From Pythium myriotylum (lineage: Eukaryota; Oomycota; Peronosporomycetes; Pythiales; Pythiaceae), in contig JALJCQ010000003.1 in the NCBI GenBank assembly GCA_023091665.1, positions 2,461,441-2,525,440 on the forward strand: a DNA stretch of 64,000 bases. Reading direction: 5' to 3'. A program made the translations under genes and the position numbers. The stretch's first letter is position 1, and each line of letters begins with the position of its first letter. Shown in pieces: positions 1 through 12,498 of the stretch. A model generated the notes under the pieces. The model was not told the origin of the DNA, ran no database searches, and was given only the letters and a program-made list of their open reading frames with translations.

Positions 1-333
1 TCTTCGGTTCGACAGAGGGCGCGCAACGAGAGTTCGGACGGTGTATACGCGAGTACGAGGCGAAGTAGCCGCGGAGCGACAGATGAATGATGATGCCAAG
101 TCATGTGTTGGTATCTATTCCAACCCGTTTGTCTTGGGTGTTTTCGTTGCCTATTCCCATATGTCATGGAATCATTCCTTGAGACAATGAGGAGTTGCAA
201 GCGTTTCATCGACCAAGACTGACTGCTATGCGCCTGTTGAATCGAATTTGCGTCGATGCACATCACACCACGGATTGAGATGGCTATGAAATGAGTTGTT
301 ATGTGGGGAATTCAGTACCGGAACGCATCAATG
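1..333. other. No gene recognised at left edge
   Basis: I see no convincing coding sequence, repeat or RNA gene here. The window edge could cut a gene to the left. Confidence 0.4.
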
Positions 334-1128
334 CTACTTTGTCATGTGGGAAGCAGTGAGGTGTCCGGAAAATACAGCAGCTAGCAGCGTGAGCATGCAG
401 CTCACGACCACCCATTGCAAATACGAGTGCTCCGTCTTGGCTGTTGCTGTCAGCGTGCGATGTTGCAGTGTGTTGAATGCGACTGGTTGTCCGTTTGGAC
501 CAGGATGGCTACTCGTCTCGTGCGTGATAACGGTGCGTCTACTACCTGTTGTTGATGTTCTCGACGCGTTTCCGCTTGGTCGCTGCTGAAGCGTTGCGAC
601 TGCAGCGTCGACACCAGCGTCCGTCACTTTTCCAGCAGCATATTTGATACCGGACCTGGCGGCGAAGGTAGACACGGTCTCGGGTGTGATGTTGACAGCA
701 CCGTCGAAGTTGACCTGGAGCGTCGCGTCGACTGGACCAGACATCGCAAGGTCGAGAGATGCGTCGAGAGGCCCGCAGACACTGGCCTCGGCTAGCGAGT
801 TCGTCGTGACGTGGAGTGTCGAATCGACCGTAGCGTCCATGGTGGCGTTCACGAAGCTATCGACCGTGGCATCGACAGCAGCACTGACAGTGGCGTCAAT
901 TGTGCCGTCAACAGCCTTGTTAACAGCGACGTCGACGGCAGAGTCAACTGCTGTGTCAACAGCAGCGTCAATCGCTGCGTCGACAGCGAAGCCGAATGCT
1001 ACGTCCACTGTGCCAGCGATCATCCCGCCCATCATCACGCCAGAGCCGGGAATGACAGGATCGAGGAGAGCCATAGCCGATACTCGAATGGCCATCTTGA
1101 GGCCCCAGATTCCCCAGGAATCGGACAT
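334..1128 (-). CDS. Small membrane-anchored protein with tandem xAVD tetrapeptide repeats
   Basis: About 264 residues from the ATG at 1128. The frame is open further upstream, to a GTG at 1266, but the ATG gives a natural start. The N-terminus is hydrophobic and glycine/methionine-rich. From about residue 40 there are roughly two dozen tetrapeptides of the form x-A/T-V/I-D (AAVD, TAVD, SAVD, GTID, ATVD and so on). The C-terminus has a plausible membrane helix (WVVVSCMLTLLAAVF). I do not recognise the family. The 12-bp coding period also opens frames on the opposite strand (644-1141), so strand choice rests on the start, the terminal hydrophobic helix and the acidic repeat. It could be a repeat-derived open frame rather than a gene. 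Confidence 0.42.
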   Translation of the reverse strand: MSDSWGIWGLKMAIRVSAMALLDPVIPGSGVMMGGMIAGTVDVAFGFAVDAAIDAAVDTAVDSAVDVAVNKAVDGTIDATVSAAVDATVDSFVNATMDATVDSTLHVTTNSLAEASVCGPLDASLDLAMSGPVDATLQVNFDGAVNITPETVSTFAARSGIKYAAGKVTDAGVDAAVATLQQRPSGNASRTSTTGSRRTVITHETSSHPGPNGQPVAFNTLQHRTLTATAKTEHSYLQWVVVSCMLTLLAAVFSGHLTASHMTK

Positions 1129-2866
1129 GATGGTAGTTTGAAGAAGTGATAAGGAAGGCTCGAAATTGTGAATGGGCTGCAGGACGAATCGGCTCGATGG
1201 ATCTGTACCCAAAGGTGCTTCAGAAAGGAACTTCTGGAACGCCTGGTGGGTTGCTGTACTGATCACATGAGATAGTCAGATTTCTCACCCAAACGTTCGT
1301 AAAATGTGGTCGGTCCACTGAACTTGTGGCTGCCTTCTGGTCGCTGAGTCGGTGCTGGAGTGTTAACCCAACATGGACCCCAACAGTCGCAGCTGACCCA
1401 TTGCGAACCAGATTTGCCTTGGGAGAGTGAATATCTAAACGTGACTGACGAAGCTCGCGGCCGCATGCTGTGTAGGACCGTCGTCGGAGCGGGTGCCTTG
1501 TTCTAATTTCTTCGAGATTCTGCGACAAAGATTGAAGCAAATGAGAGCCAACATAGGGGATCAATCGAATAGCGATATATTGTTGTGAAAGAGCTGAAAT
1601 CGCTCGAATCTTCGATAGATCTGTCGCACACCTTGCTCTACAGAGTGAACCTTTGATGGAAAACCATCTCAAAATAAAAGAGATTAGAAGAAAGACGAGG
1701 CTGCTGAAGACTATCTAGTTCCACTAGGAGTTATCGCCGTTTGGCTGGACTGTCGAGTCCGACAAAAGCAGAATCAAGAAATTGTTAGTGCAGGTTCGAC
1801 CACTGCAATGGGTTCAGTACACCGACAGCGTTGACTGGAACGACAAGAAATGTGCTCAATGAGGAGCCGGGTTCTGGAAGAAGGGGCGAAGCCGCTTCGC
1901 CCCTTCTTCACATGGAACGTATCGCTATGTTTGTTGACAAATGGAGTGTTTGTAGATGATCAGGCTCCACGGATGGAGTGAATCCGTGCGCGCTGGTATT
2001 ACCAGGTGACTGTGAGAAATGTGCATCCACGAAGTGTCTTCTCGAGATGGTCGGAACTCTTTTGGCCACCGGATTCATGGCTGGGGTACACGCAGCCGAA
2101 GCGAATTATGAAAACCTTGAACCAAAAGGCAGATTTTTCCCACCGAAGCCTGAGCGTGTATTTTGAACGGCTTTACGTGTCGTTCTCACCCCCCGTAGAA
2201 GTTCCACACGAACCCACAACACGAGAGGACACCAATCTACAAATCTAAAGCTTCCCAAGCTGAGACGTCCTTCACTTTGACATCCAATTGTGTTCACTTA
2301 CCAGGAACATGGTAAGCTCACACTAAATCGTTTCTCAGGAGAAAGCGAGGCGACCGAAGAAGGTGGATCACCCCCTCCGCCAGCTGCAACACCAAACGCA
2401 GCGCCAATGCCGAGCGCAAGAAGTACAAACGTGCTACGGCTGCCGTCAGGTCCGGTTAACGAAGCATGCCCCAGCGTTTCGTAGTCTAGAGACGAGGTAT
2501 GATGAATGTAACGCCAGCACTGGCGATGACGTAGGAAGCACGACACGATCTCGAGTAGAGCTCGACCGACCACGGGGTCGGCCGACGACAGAACTATGGA
2601 CGAGCTCGACCGACTGCAATTTTGCACTCGCGGCTCCGTGTCCTGGCTGGCTTCTTTTCTCATCTGCATTTGTCCACTCAGAATATTGTTTTTCTCTCGA
2701 CACATTCAATGACAACAGGTCGAACACACAGCTTCGTGGGCTCCCGCTCTGCCCATGACCGAGATCGTGCTCCGTGCCACGGATCGTTCAACGCGAATGT
2801 CACACTCGCGGGGATTTCGAGGATGGGCAATGGACGCGTAAGTCTCCGTCGTGGCAAACGCGAGCC
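1129..2866. other. Long stretch without a recognised gene
   Basis: There are only short overlapping frames with no family resemblance. The one clear structure is the perfect palindrome at 1877-1909. Confidence 0.4.
1877..1909. repeat. Perfect 16-bp inverted repeat with 1-nt centre
   Basis: The arm GAAGAAGGGGCGAAGC (1877-1892) is followed by one base and its exact reverse complement (1894-1909). A transcript would form a very stable hairpin. Its function is unknown. It could be a terminator-like or processing signal, or a mobile-element relic. Confidence 0.8.
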
Positions 2867-5800
2867 ATGGGAGGCGCTCGGTCTCCGTTCCCGAGCGCCA
2901 CGTACGCCAAGTACAAGCGCGCGACCGCCTTTTTCCTCAACTGGCTGCTGCGAGCACGTCATGGCGGCCGTTTCGTCGGCGAATCGAGCCGCAAGCAGCG
3001 CCTGGACGAGTACGACCGCATCGTGGCGGAGATCGCGACCGAGCCCTCGGCACTCGCGCCATCGCTGCTGCAGTTGTATCCGCGCGCGTTGGAGGCCTGC
3101 GAGTCGGCGATCGTGCTGCGCGAGCGCGTCGCGCTGTTCCTGGGCGCGTCGGCCGATGAAGCCCACGCGCATTTCTTGGAACGGCTGAATCCTGGTTCCG
3201 GCGTCTCAAGGCCGCGCTCTCGTCTCCAGTTGCCTCGGATAGAGGCGACAAACACGGCGCTAGTAGCAAGGACGTCGACTTTTCGAATTACTATGACGTC
3301 CTGGCGCTACCGGATGAGTATTTTGAGGCCACGGGGCTTGTCTCCAGCTCGCGACAAGGCTCATCGGAGACCCTGGGCGCGGACGACGACTTGTTAAATG
3401 GCGAAGAGCTCGCCACGGAGCTGGCCTGTTTCTTTATGGAACTTGAAGAGCTCAGTGAGGCCGTGTATTCGAGCTTCCACGACGTCAAACTGGGCAAGAA
3501 ATCGATCGTGGAGGCCACGGCTGTGGCCAAAGTCGCGATCGACAGCGCTGCGTCCGTGGCTGCGAATCTGCAACTCCGTTTCCCATCAATTCGCGATGCC
3601 AACGATCTGGAGGCTCTCGCGAAGGAGCATTTACCACTCACCGAGCTGAGTGAGCTTGTGACTCGCGTATCAAAAGCGTGGTCTCAAGGTCTCGATGAAA
3701 AACAGGTGCGGTATCGGTATACTCCATGCACGATCCTAGTGGACATGGTGTGGGTCACACAGGCGCTGGAAGCGTTCGCGAAGGGCGTGCAGTCTATGCC
3801 ACCTAAAGCTGCCTTCAGCTTGGTCTCGTCGACTTCTGGGGAGCGATATAGCGAGGAAACTACACCGAGGTACGTCGTTCCAGACCCAATCATCGCTCCA
3901 TATTTTTTTAAGCAGCAGCTGCCGCTGTTTTTCAATCATCTTATGGACTCGATCCCGAACATCATGGAGCGCAACTCACCGAAAGACGAAGTTCTCCTCG
4001 AGTCGTGGTATCTCGAACCGTTCCGGGTATTCTTCGCATCACCAACACAAATCACGATCCAGCTCGTGTTTGCCTGCATCTGCTGGATCCGCTCTGTCGC
4101 TGCTCTTCAGGGGAATCGAACGCTGAGGCGTACAACGGGTCTTTGTGCCATGCATTCCTGGGAGTTAGGGAAACGCATATCGTTCTCGATGGGAACCTGC
4201 CGTCGTGCCATGCCCGAGCGCCTTCATGATACAGCACTCAAGACACTACGAGCTGATATCATACAACGGATAGAAACAGCGCTGCCACTTCTTCGGGTGA
4301 ATCCCGTTCTCAGTGGGTGCGTGCTACTGGATCTCCAAATGAAGTATCTTGAGATCATGAACGACATCGTATTGACGACACCAGTTCTCCACGCCTTCAG
4401 CCATATCTATTCAGATCTTCATGCAAGCGGACTGATCGATGAGATTCCATTCTTCGAAGATGTGATTCGTGTGTACGAACCGGCTTTCTTTTCACCTTCT
4501 CGTGCTGAGACTACGCGTGGGCGCTTTGCAAAGTCGTATCTTGCGAGTAAGAGCCTTCTCGAAGCAAGTCTTCTCGCGGCCAAGAAAGGTCGTAAGCCAA
4601 AGGGGCCAACAAACACTGTCTTCGAGAAAATACGGTTGCTACAAAGGCTGCGACTCTACCGGCTACTCTACATGAGAGACTTCAGCATGCTTCCGTCTGA
4701 CGCGAGGATCACGCAGACGTGGAAGCATCTGTTAGGTGCTGTGACGGATGTTTGCAGCGCAGATTTGTTCGAGTCGCGCGTCTTGTCACGAGATGTCCTT
4801 CTGCTCAGTGATGAACTGAGTAACTTGTTTCTATACCTCCGAGAACGACTCGGGCGTCGCCAGAAGTTCGATGAATTACTCGCTGGATCAAGCTCACGAG
4901 GCAGGGATGTCGTCTCGTTCGACAGGGCACTAGAGAATTCAGTGATTTTTCCGCTATTACCACGGCTCGACACGTACCAGGGGAACTCGTCTCCACACGA
5001 AGAATGGGGGCGTGACTTTCTTGACGATGAAGATTATATTCATGATGAAGTCTTGCTGAACGCAATTGCCGATCCGACTTTGTCGCAATCCCTCTTCTGT
5101 CGCAACGCAGCTGCCCGCATTGCTCGACATTTTGCTGCAAAGCCTCCAGGGTTCTATGAAAGCGCATTTTTCACGTTCCCACCAACGCCAGATTGGATTT
5201 CAACGGAGTTCACTTCGTCTGACTTCAAAGACAAGATGTCCGAGGCAGAAGAGTTCCAGTTCCTCATGGAAATGATGAATACAAGGGACGGCCCGTTGAA
5301 CGGAGAGCAGGTCGAAGAGTTCAAGCAACGCGTCAAGGCGAGACCAAGCGTTCTTGCACTAAGTTGCGAAGGGGTGGAGCTCAGTACGTTGTTACACCAT
5401 GCAGCTGCTGGACCGGCTAGCGACCTCGTTCTCGTAGAGTGGCTCGTTCTAATGGGTGCACTGGAAATCGAGGCACAGCGTTCGAGAGAGAATTCCTGCG
5501 AGTTTCTGGTCGTCCATTGTGCCGCTAGACGTGGTTTTGGACAGATTGTCAAGCTGATACTAGAGGCTGGTAATTTTCGTGATGTCGATACGACAACGGT
5601 AAAGACGAAGGAGTCGCTAGTGCACATCGCCGTACGAAGCAATAACCGAGAATTGTTTGAGTACCTGGTAAGTCTTGACGCGGACATGTCACTCAAGACT
5701 GCATCCGGCGAGACTGCGTGGGATCTCGCGAACAGTCTGGAGTGGAAGCAGAGCATCAAGCGAATTCTGGATTGGCAAAAGAGCGAAGAGAAGCGAATAG

Positions 5801-7000
5801 AAGATATCGTCTCGCAAAACGGTAACGGTGATGAGGATGGCAAATTGAAGCAACACCAGGAGGTCCTGGAAAGGCATCGCGACTCGACGAGAGCATCAGG
5901 TACACAAGGCATAGAAAGGGCTCCTGGAGTAGCGGCTACAAAATGTGGAAAGAAAAGCAAGACCAACAAAAAGAACAAGAAGAAGAAAAATGCAAAAACC
6001 TTGCCGGCTGACGTGAGTGAGGCCAAATCGAACATGAGACAGCTTTTCGCGGGGAACAACCCTGAATCAACAGATAACAAGATTAGTGTCCTGTCAATCG
6101 CTTTGAACAAACTGAAGCACGATGCGAGAACGTCAGGGCAAGACCGCGATGCAAGTGCAAAGACGGCCCTGGAGGTATTCGAGCACTATATCGAGGCGAT
6201 GGACAGTATCATGAAAGCCGGTGACTTTATCTCACCAACTGTATGCTTGAAGCGGACCATGGATGCGATGCACGTGGTGTTTCTGCTCCGGGAATTTGAA
6301 CAGTAACTTTGCGGTCCTCGCCCGGATTTGTGCGACTCCTACCTGAATCGCCAAACCATTTCTTATGAAACCAAGCTGACCGTGGCGCTCACACCGGACG
6401 ACAATGCCGACTACGCTTTCTACTTCCACTTCGCTGTCAACGTCGCTGTTTCGTTGGTTTTAATGGGTATGAGAGCTGAGGCGCACAGAGTGATAACGTT
6501 GATCGAGAAGGACCTCCTGTCGATTAACGATCGATATGAAGGCTTCCGCACATTTGTTCAACAATACGTCGGCGTGCGGCGGATGGCAAGACTGGAGCCC
6601 CGACTCGGGTCTAGTCCCGAGGCGGAGCGCCTATTTGATTGGTACGCATCAAACCACGGGATTGATGACAGCGACGTTTTGGAGAGGATGGATTGTTTAT
6701 GTGGGTGTAGGTTCTACATGCGCGTAAAGACGAAGGATGGTTTCGAGTCACCGGCTTTCAACCAGTTTCGAGATGTCGTCCGCACCTTGGGTCAATCACT
6801 GGTGTTTTTCGCTGATTCGATCATCGCCGGCGCGGTGACCAAGCTCGAGTTGAACCATATTGTGCACACTGTGCTCAACGCCGCCAGTCATACTGGGCTA
6901 AGTATTCGACAAGAGCATGAGCGTATTCATGCCGAGTATTTCGATCGTCGGCTTTGAGTTTTCACATTCTGGTATTGTGCGAAAGTCTCCCAACGAATGA
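2867..7000 (+). pseudogene. KYK-ankyrin family copy 1, broken by frameshifts and a stop
   Basis: It starts at ATG 2867 (MGGARSPF...) and shows the family N-terminus, TYAKYKRATAFFLNWLLRAR, which resembles fungal DUF6604-type N-termini; that link is my inference. Compared with the intact copy at 29432-33694 there are three lesions. One base is lost near 3190, after HFLERL, and the next frame resumes with WFRRLKAAL. An in-frame TAA sits at 6304-6306, after FLLREFEQ, with homology continuing in the same frame. A further shift near 6949 lets GFEF...GIVR continue in another frame to TGA at 6998-7000. The ankyrin-like repeats (about 5390-5750), Lys-rich stretch (about 5950-6000) and C-terminal helical domain are otherwise recognisable. 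The 3391-6306 segment could still give a 970-residue product. Sequencing error is possible for any single lesion but unlikely for all three. Confidence 0.78.
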
Positions 7001-8503
7001 CGTGTTGGATCCGATTAACCATTCTCATACTATCGGGATATTCAATGCACGATCTCTCGCATCGCCAGGATCTGGAGTCTAGCTGGATGGCTCTGACTCG
7101 TTTCACTTGTCCGTTCAGCGCAAAGGCATCGCCTCTCCGCACATGTTGTATTCGCTCGTTGGTCATACTCTGGCAGCAATTATTGTTCAGACCGACCGCA
7201 ACGTCTTTCTTGACAGAACACAGTCCACTGCGTGCGAATGGAAAACCGAAGTTTGACGCTCTTCCGTTTCCCCACGATTATTCTACGTTGGAGCGATGGT
7301 GATGTTCCATTCCGTTTGGTCTTGCCCCAATCTTCCATTAGGGACGAAAGCGCTCTTCATCGTCCTCCTGGATTCTGTTCTTCCAGGAGCTGGTAGTGCA
7401 CTAGGCAACAAGCTCACATGCGAGGACGTTCACCACAATCTTCGAATTCATCAAATGAAGCAAAGAGCCTTTCGTGATTGGGCCCTGCTTACAGATTAAG
7501 GCGGAGTCGCGCTCCCGAGTGTTTCAAATGTTTACGGTGGGGTCATCGCCCACCCGTGGGACTGTCAAGGAACCGACACACTCGACTTTTGTGTCCGCAC
7601 TCACTGTTTCCCGCGACACGATATCGTAGGAATCTAAGAAACGATTCCGATGTGTAGTAAGCGAGGATGCGCCACCAGCCTGCCCAGGGAAGCTGTTCTT
7701 CAGTGGATGCCAAGCGAACTCGTTACAGTCATACGGAACGCAGATGTTTCCCGCGACATGGCGACAGTCTCAAACCCGTCAACACGTTGCCCAAGAAACG
7801 GCTCGGTGGGCGTCGAAATGTTATGATGGGTGTAGAATCAGAAGAGACTATGACCACCTGGGGTCTGCACCGGCGATCCGCATTGGCCGTGGAACTCTAA
7901 ATGAGCACACCGACATACCTCGAGTTGTTGGTGGCGGTACGCTCGGTCTCATCGCTCATTGAGTCAGCGAGCTTGGAGACTTCTGGACTATTCCTGGCCT
8001 TTTAATTCGTGGTCCAGTAGGCCTGGCCGACGAGACAACGAAACCCTGGGAGCTCTGGTTCTGTTTACTGCTGGAAACTTGGCATATACTGTACTGGACG
8101 CGTAAACCTCGAGTTATCTTTACCTCGAGACATCTGCTGAACGGAACCAAGTGGACGTGGCGCAAATCACCACAAATCAACAAGCAATGGCCAATCGGAG
8201 CTCACAATTCACTCCAAGATTGGTCCAGGTATGCTCTTTCACGTCAATTGCATTTGAAACAAGGCGCTGATGAAATAGACTCGATTGACAGCCGACTGAA
8301 ACGTCGCAGAGTTGAAGCAGCTCCGTCGTCATCAAGGAAGACGGGTGTCTCCACCCACGAAGAATTGCGACGGAACGAACTCCATGCTAAATGATGGATG
8401 CCAAACGAATCATGCCAGCCAACGAGGATAGACGGAACAGAAACCAAAGATGCCAGCGTCTTCATCCTTCGAGCATTCCACAATTTTCTTCCAAACGCTG
8501 AAG
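7001..8503. other. Intergenic, nothing recognised
   Basis: The small frames here match no family I know and have no consistent start or signal peptide. The promoter of the downstream esterase should lie at the right end. Confidence 0.4.
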
Positions 8504-9757
8504 ATGCCTCGCCTCCCAGTGCTCGCCCTGGCGGCTACCGTTCTACTGGCTCACACCACATCTGCGTTACGTCCGGGTGACGAGACCTGTGTTGTGGGTC
8601 CGTCAAATGACTGTTCGCTCAGCAAGATCAAGCCGTCTACCGTCGATGGATCCACGATCGTGTACCCGGGCGGCAAGACGCGCTGCGCGTTCGACACGTG
8701 GTCGAGTCCCAACAGCACCTACAAGACCAACTCGACCTACTTTTTCCAGGTCTTCCCCGCCAAGACGCCCTCCAAGCTGCTGCTCTACTTGGACGGCGGC
8801 GGTGGGTGCTGGGATGCCACGTCCTGTAGCTTTTCGTTCATCTGCGCGTCCGGCTTCGAGACGTTCTACGCCAACCCGCGCACGCTCAGCGAGGGCATCA
8901 TGAACCGCTCCGACCCGACGAACCTCTTCAACGACTGGAACATCATCACCGTGCCATACTGCACGGGCGACTCGCACGTTGGCAACACCGTTCTGGACGG
9001 TGCTGACCCGATGGCCGCGGCATCGTTCCAGCAGCCGGCGTGCCTTAACCAGAACAAGAGTGTCCACATGAATGGCTACGTGAACGCCGAGACGGTCTTC
9101 GACTGGGCCGCCAAGAACTTTCCCAACGTCGAGCAGCTCGTGCTCAGCGGCTCGAGCGCCGGTGCTATTGGAGTGCAGTTCTTCGCCAAGCGCATCGCCG
9201 ACAAGTGGAGCGTCCAGCAAAAGAAGATCAAGTACTCAGTGCTGGTGGACAGCTACATCGGGGTGCTTCCTGATGAAGCTCCGATTGGGTCGCTTCTGAG
9301 CTACTACGATGCGTGCTCGCTACCGTTCGGTCTTCCCGACTCGGCGGTCCAGAAGTGCAAGACCGGAAAAGGCAACACGACCGAGCTCGTTAAGCCGACG
9401 ATCGAGGCGACGGCATTCGCCGACTGGTTCTTCGCCGACTCGACTGGCGACGAGACGCAGCGTCTCTACTACGAATTGCTGCGCCAGGGCATCCTCGCGT
9501 ATCCGTTTAAGACCATCATCGCGCCCGAGGAGTTCCACCAGAAGCAGCTTCAGATCTACGACTCGTACAAAGACGCGGCGCCCAAGCTCTCGCAGTTCGT
9601 CGAGGCGAGCGACCGCCACGTCTTCTTCAAGACCAACGACTGGGTCGACTTTGTCAGCGAGGACAACAAGACGACGCTCGGCAGCGTCGTGCGCGGCATC
9701 ATCGGCACCAAAGTCTCCGCGTGGTCCGAGCCCACGGCCCCGCGCGCCGGCTGCTAA
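8504..9757 (+). CDS. Secreted pectin acetylesterase / Notum-like hydrolase
   Basis: A single-exon, 417-residue protein. The start at 8504 puts a typical signal peptide first (MPRLPVLALAATVLLAHTTSA); an upstream in-frame ATG at 8450 would add 18 residues and bury it. The family (PF03283, CE13-like alpha/beta hydrolases) removes acetyl groups from pectin, or in Notum an acyl group from protein. Visible family motifs are LYLDGGGGCWDATSC (the oxyanion-loop region) and GSSAG, whose central Ser218 is the predicted nucleophile. Many Cys residues and NxT/S sites fit an extracellular enzyme. In a plant-associated oomycete the likely target is host pectin, which is inference. It sits between two broken ankyrin-family copies and shows no lesion. 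Confidence 0.85.
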   Translation: MPRLPVLALAATVLLAHTTSALRPGDETCVVGPSNDCSLSKIKPSTVDGSTIVYPGGKTRCAFDTWSSPNSTYKTNSTYFFQVFPAKTPSKLLLYLDGGGGCWDATSCSFSFICASGFETFYANPRTLSEGIMNRSDPTNLFNDWNIITVPYCTGDSHVGNTVLDGADPMAAASFQQPACLNQNKSVHMNGYVNAETVFDWAAKNFPNVEQLVLSGSSAGAIGVQFFAKRIADKWSVQQKKIKYSVLVDSYIGVLPDEAPIGSLLSYYDACSLPFGLPDSAVQKCKTGKGNTTELVKPTIEATAFADWFFADSTGDETQRLYYELLRQGILAYPFKTIIAPEEFHQKQLQIYDSYKDAAPKLSQFVEASDRHVFFKTNDWVDFVSEDNKTTLGSVVRGIIGTKVSAWSEPTAPRAGC

Positions 9758-9934
9758 GAGCTCTCCGATCTGGTAGCGAGTAGATCGATGCACTGCTAAC
9801 CATCTCAATTGCCAAAGCCGCCTTTCTCGAATGTATCCATATCTGTTTCTACAGGCTTCCACCTCGAATAAGGGACTGCTTCCTCCGTGTTCACTGTGCC
9901 ATCGTCCAATCTTCCCGCCGCCCGTCGACGACCA

Positions 9935-11974
9935 ATGGCGCCGAGCCGACGCGCGCGGGGCGTCGCGACCGAGCCCTTTCCCAGCGGCACCTACGGCAAG
10001 TACAAGCGCACGACCTCGTTTTTCCTCCACTGGCTGCTGCGCGCGCGCCACGCGGGACTCGCGGGCTCGCACGGCGCCGCCAAAGCCGCCAAGCAGTCGC
10101 TCGACGTCTACGACCGCCGAGCCCACGGCGCTGCCGCCGGCGCTGCTGCAGCTCTACACGCGAGCGCTCGAGGCCTGCGAGTCGGCCATCACGCTGCGCG
10201 AACGCGTCGCGCTCTTCCTCGCCGATGAGGCCGACGACGGCCACGCGCACTTTCTCGACCGCCTCAAAGACTGGTTCGCCACGCTCAAGCGCGCCTACAC
10301 GCCAGCACCACCGTCGTCGTTTTCTTCGTCACCATCGACAAAACCGAGCACGGGGGCCTCCGAGGAGACCAAGACGCTGGACTTTTCCAACTACTATGAC
10401 GTGCTCAGTCTGCCGGACGACTACTTCGAGGCCGTCGAGTCGCCGGCGCTGGAGGCCGCGTCTCGCGCGACACCGCTCTCGGCGGCCGAGAGGAGGAAGC
10501 TCTTCGACCAGGCGTTCGCGCAAGACGTGGGCATGGAGCTCATGTGTCTGCTGCTTGAGCTGGACGAGCTCTCGGAGGCTGTCTACAGCGCGTTCTACGA
10601 TGTCAAGTGCCAGCGCAAAACGCTGCTCGAGGCTGCGGCCGTCGCCAAGATCGCCATCGACAGCGCCGCGAGCGTGGCCGCACGCCTGCAGCTGCGCTTC
10701 CCGGCGGTCGGCGACGCCATCGATCTCATGATTATGATCGCCGACTACATCCCAGAAAAGGCTTGGCGCGTACTCACGGCGTCGGTGATCGCCGCGTGGA
10801 TGCCGATCGACCGCCTTCGGGGCATGACGGACGGCGAAGGAAGCCAGGACAGCGACGATGATGATGAGGAAGTGGATGGTGACGACTTGGCAGCTCTCCT
10901 TGGTGTGGATGACGAGGATGAGGACGACGAAGACGAGGGTGACGACTCTGACTTGGACGAGGACGGACCTGAGTACCAGTACGTCACCGGAACGATTGTG
11001 CTTGACTTCATCTGGATGACAAAGGGCCTTCGCAAGATGGCGAACACGATCGGATTCAACCCAGACGGCATCATCGCGATGGAGGACGGGCTCTACGGAG
11101 AGACGTACAACGAAGAGCGCACCCAGCACTACGTCGTGCCGGATCTGAAGGCGACGCAGTCATTCCTCGTGCAGCAGCTACCGCTCCTGTTTAACAAAAT
11201 GCTCGAGTACCGCCACACTGGCGTCGAGATAGACCCAGGTTCGTTCCGTGGGTGGTACTTCGGGCTTTTTGAAAAGTACTTCAGGACCCAGAAAGTTAGC
11301 ATCCAGGTCGTCTTTGTGTGCATCTGCTGGTTGCGCTCCGTCGCAGCCTTGCAGGGAGATGCCGGGCTTGGACGGAGCATCAGCGTCTCGGTCCTGCATC
11401 ACTGGAAGCTCATGGATCGTCTCTCATTGGTGACCTCGAACCGCGCGGATCACGACGAGCAGTTCAAGAAACAGATCGACGTGGTGTTGTCCAGTATGCA
11501 GGCTGCCGAAGATGTAAATCTGATCGTGCGCGCAAACCCAATCCTGGCCGGGATCAACTTGCTTGACGACCAAATCAGCTACTTGCATCTCGGTGCTGAG
11601 GCTATTCAGCAGACTACTCGCTTCCGCGCCTTCTGTCATCTATACTCAGCGCTGTGCGATCGTAAGCTTCTGGAACCAATTCGATTTATTGAAGACACAA
11701 TCAGCTCCTACGAATCTAGGCTGTTCAAAGAGACACGCGCAGCCGCCTCTCACGGAGCCTACACACGCGAGTACTTGCGATCTTTCAACCTGACTGATTC
11801 TACTATCAACGCGATCTTGAACCTCAGAGAGATGCCGCAGGACCGACGATCTGTCCGTGGCCAATCGAGCTTCCAGCTTCGAGAGATGTCCCGGTTGGTC
11901 AAGGTGGTTTTGATAGGCGACTACTCGGTGCTACCAAACAACTTGTCCAAGACGTCGTCGTGGTCCTTGCGGTT
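9935..11974 (+). pseudogene. KYK-ankyrin family copy 2, 5' part
   Basis: The N-terminus starts at ATG 9935 (MAPSRRARGV..., then TYGKYKRTTSFFLHWLLRAR). Around 10112-10120, just after LDVYDR, the coding frame changes to the one carrying ALPPALLQLY. Alignment to the siblings indicates a short out-of-frame deletion of roughly 20 nt. The second frame then runs through the conserved core (DFSNYYDVLSLPDDYF, ELSEAVYSAFYDVK, FVCICWLRSVAALQGDAGL) and an acidic insert rich in Asp/Glu (about 10850-10970) that the siblings lack. Homology stops after SKTSSW at about 11965, where a terminal inverted repeat begins. The remainder of the frame to 12125 is element sequence. The ankyrin and Lys-rich parts are absent, and the C-terminal domain resumes at 14550. 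Confidence 0.78.
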
Positions 11975-12022
11975 GCGACTAAAACAGGTCAATTTGACGG
12001 TCAGGTCAGCGTCTTTTCTATG
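11975..12022 (+). repeat. Left terminal inverted repeat
   Basis: 48 bp, 44 of them identical to the reverse complement of 14502-14549. The mismatches are at positions 4, 9, 23 and 24. Confidence 0.85.
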
Positions 12023-12498
12023 TGCAGGGCGTGACCTGTGGGGCCTCGGTCACTTGGTGGTCAGGCGCAGAAACATACTAATTTATTGGGCGAGCGAAGG
12101 ACAAATCGTTCACAAAGTGCATTAGGTATTTAGTTAACATCATCTTGGTTGAGGAGTCCCCACTGCGATCTGAGTCATTCTCATCATTGTCGTGCATTTC
12201 GTGGGCCGAAAGCCCGCGCATGTCGTCAGGTGCAGATGGCTCATGAGACCCTTTCGATCGTTCTCCAGCGACGGGTGGGACGCATCAAAAGACTATTGGC
12301 GGCATGGTGTTAGAGATTGCGATCAGATCGATCTCGTTTTTTTATCGCGGTGATAGCATTTCCAGCGGCGTATGACGCCCCACCAATGCATCACGCGGAC
12401 ACGCGGAGTAAGTTGTGGGTAGGCTTACATCATCATCATCAATGTGAGGTCTATTGGTTTACTCGTCTAGAAACCTATAGCCGGCGTGAAGCGCCTGG

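Noticed and set aside
10850..10970. GAC/GAT-rich stretch as a satellite
   Set aside because: It is an in-frame acidic insert in ankyrin-family copy 2.
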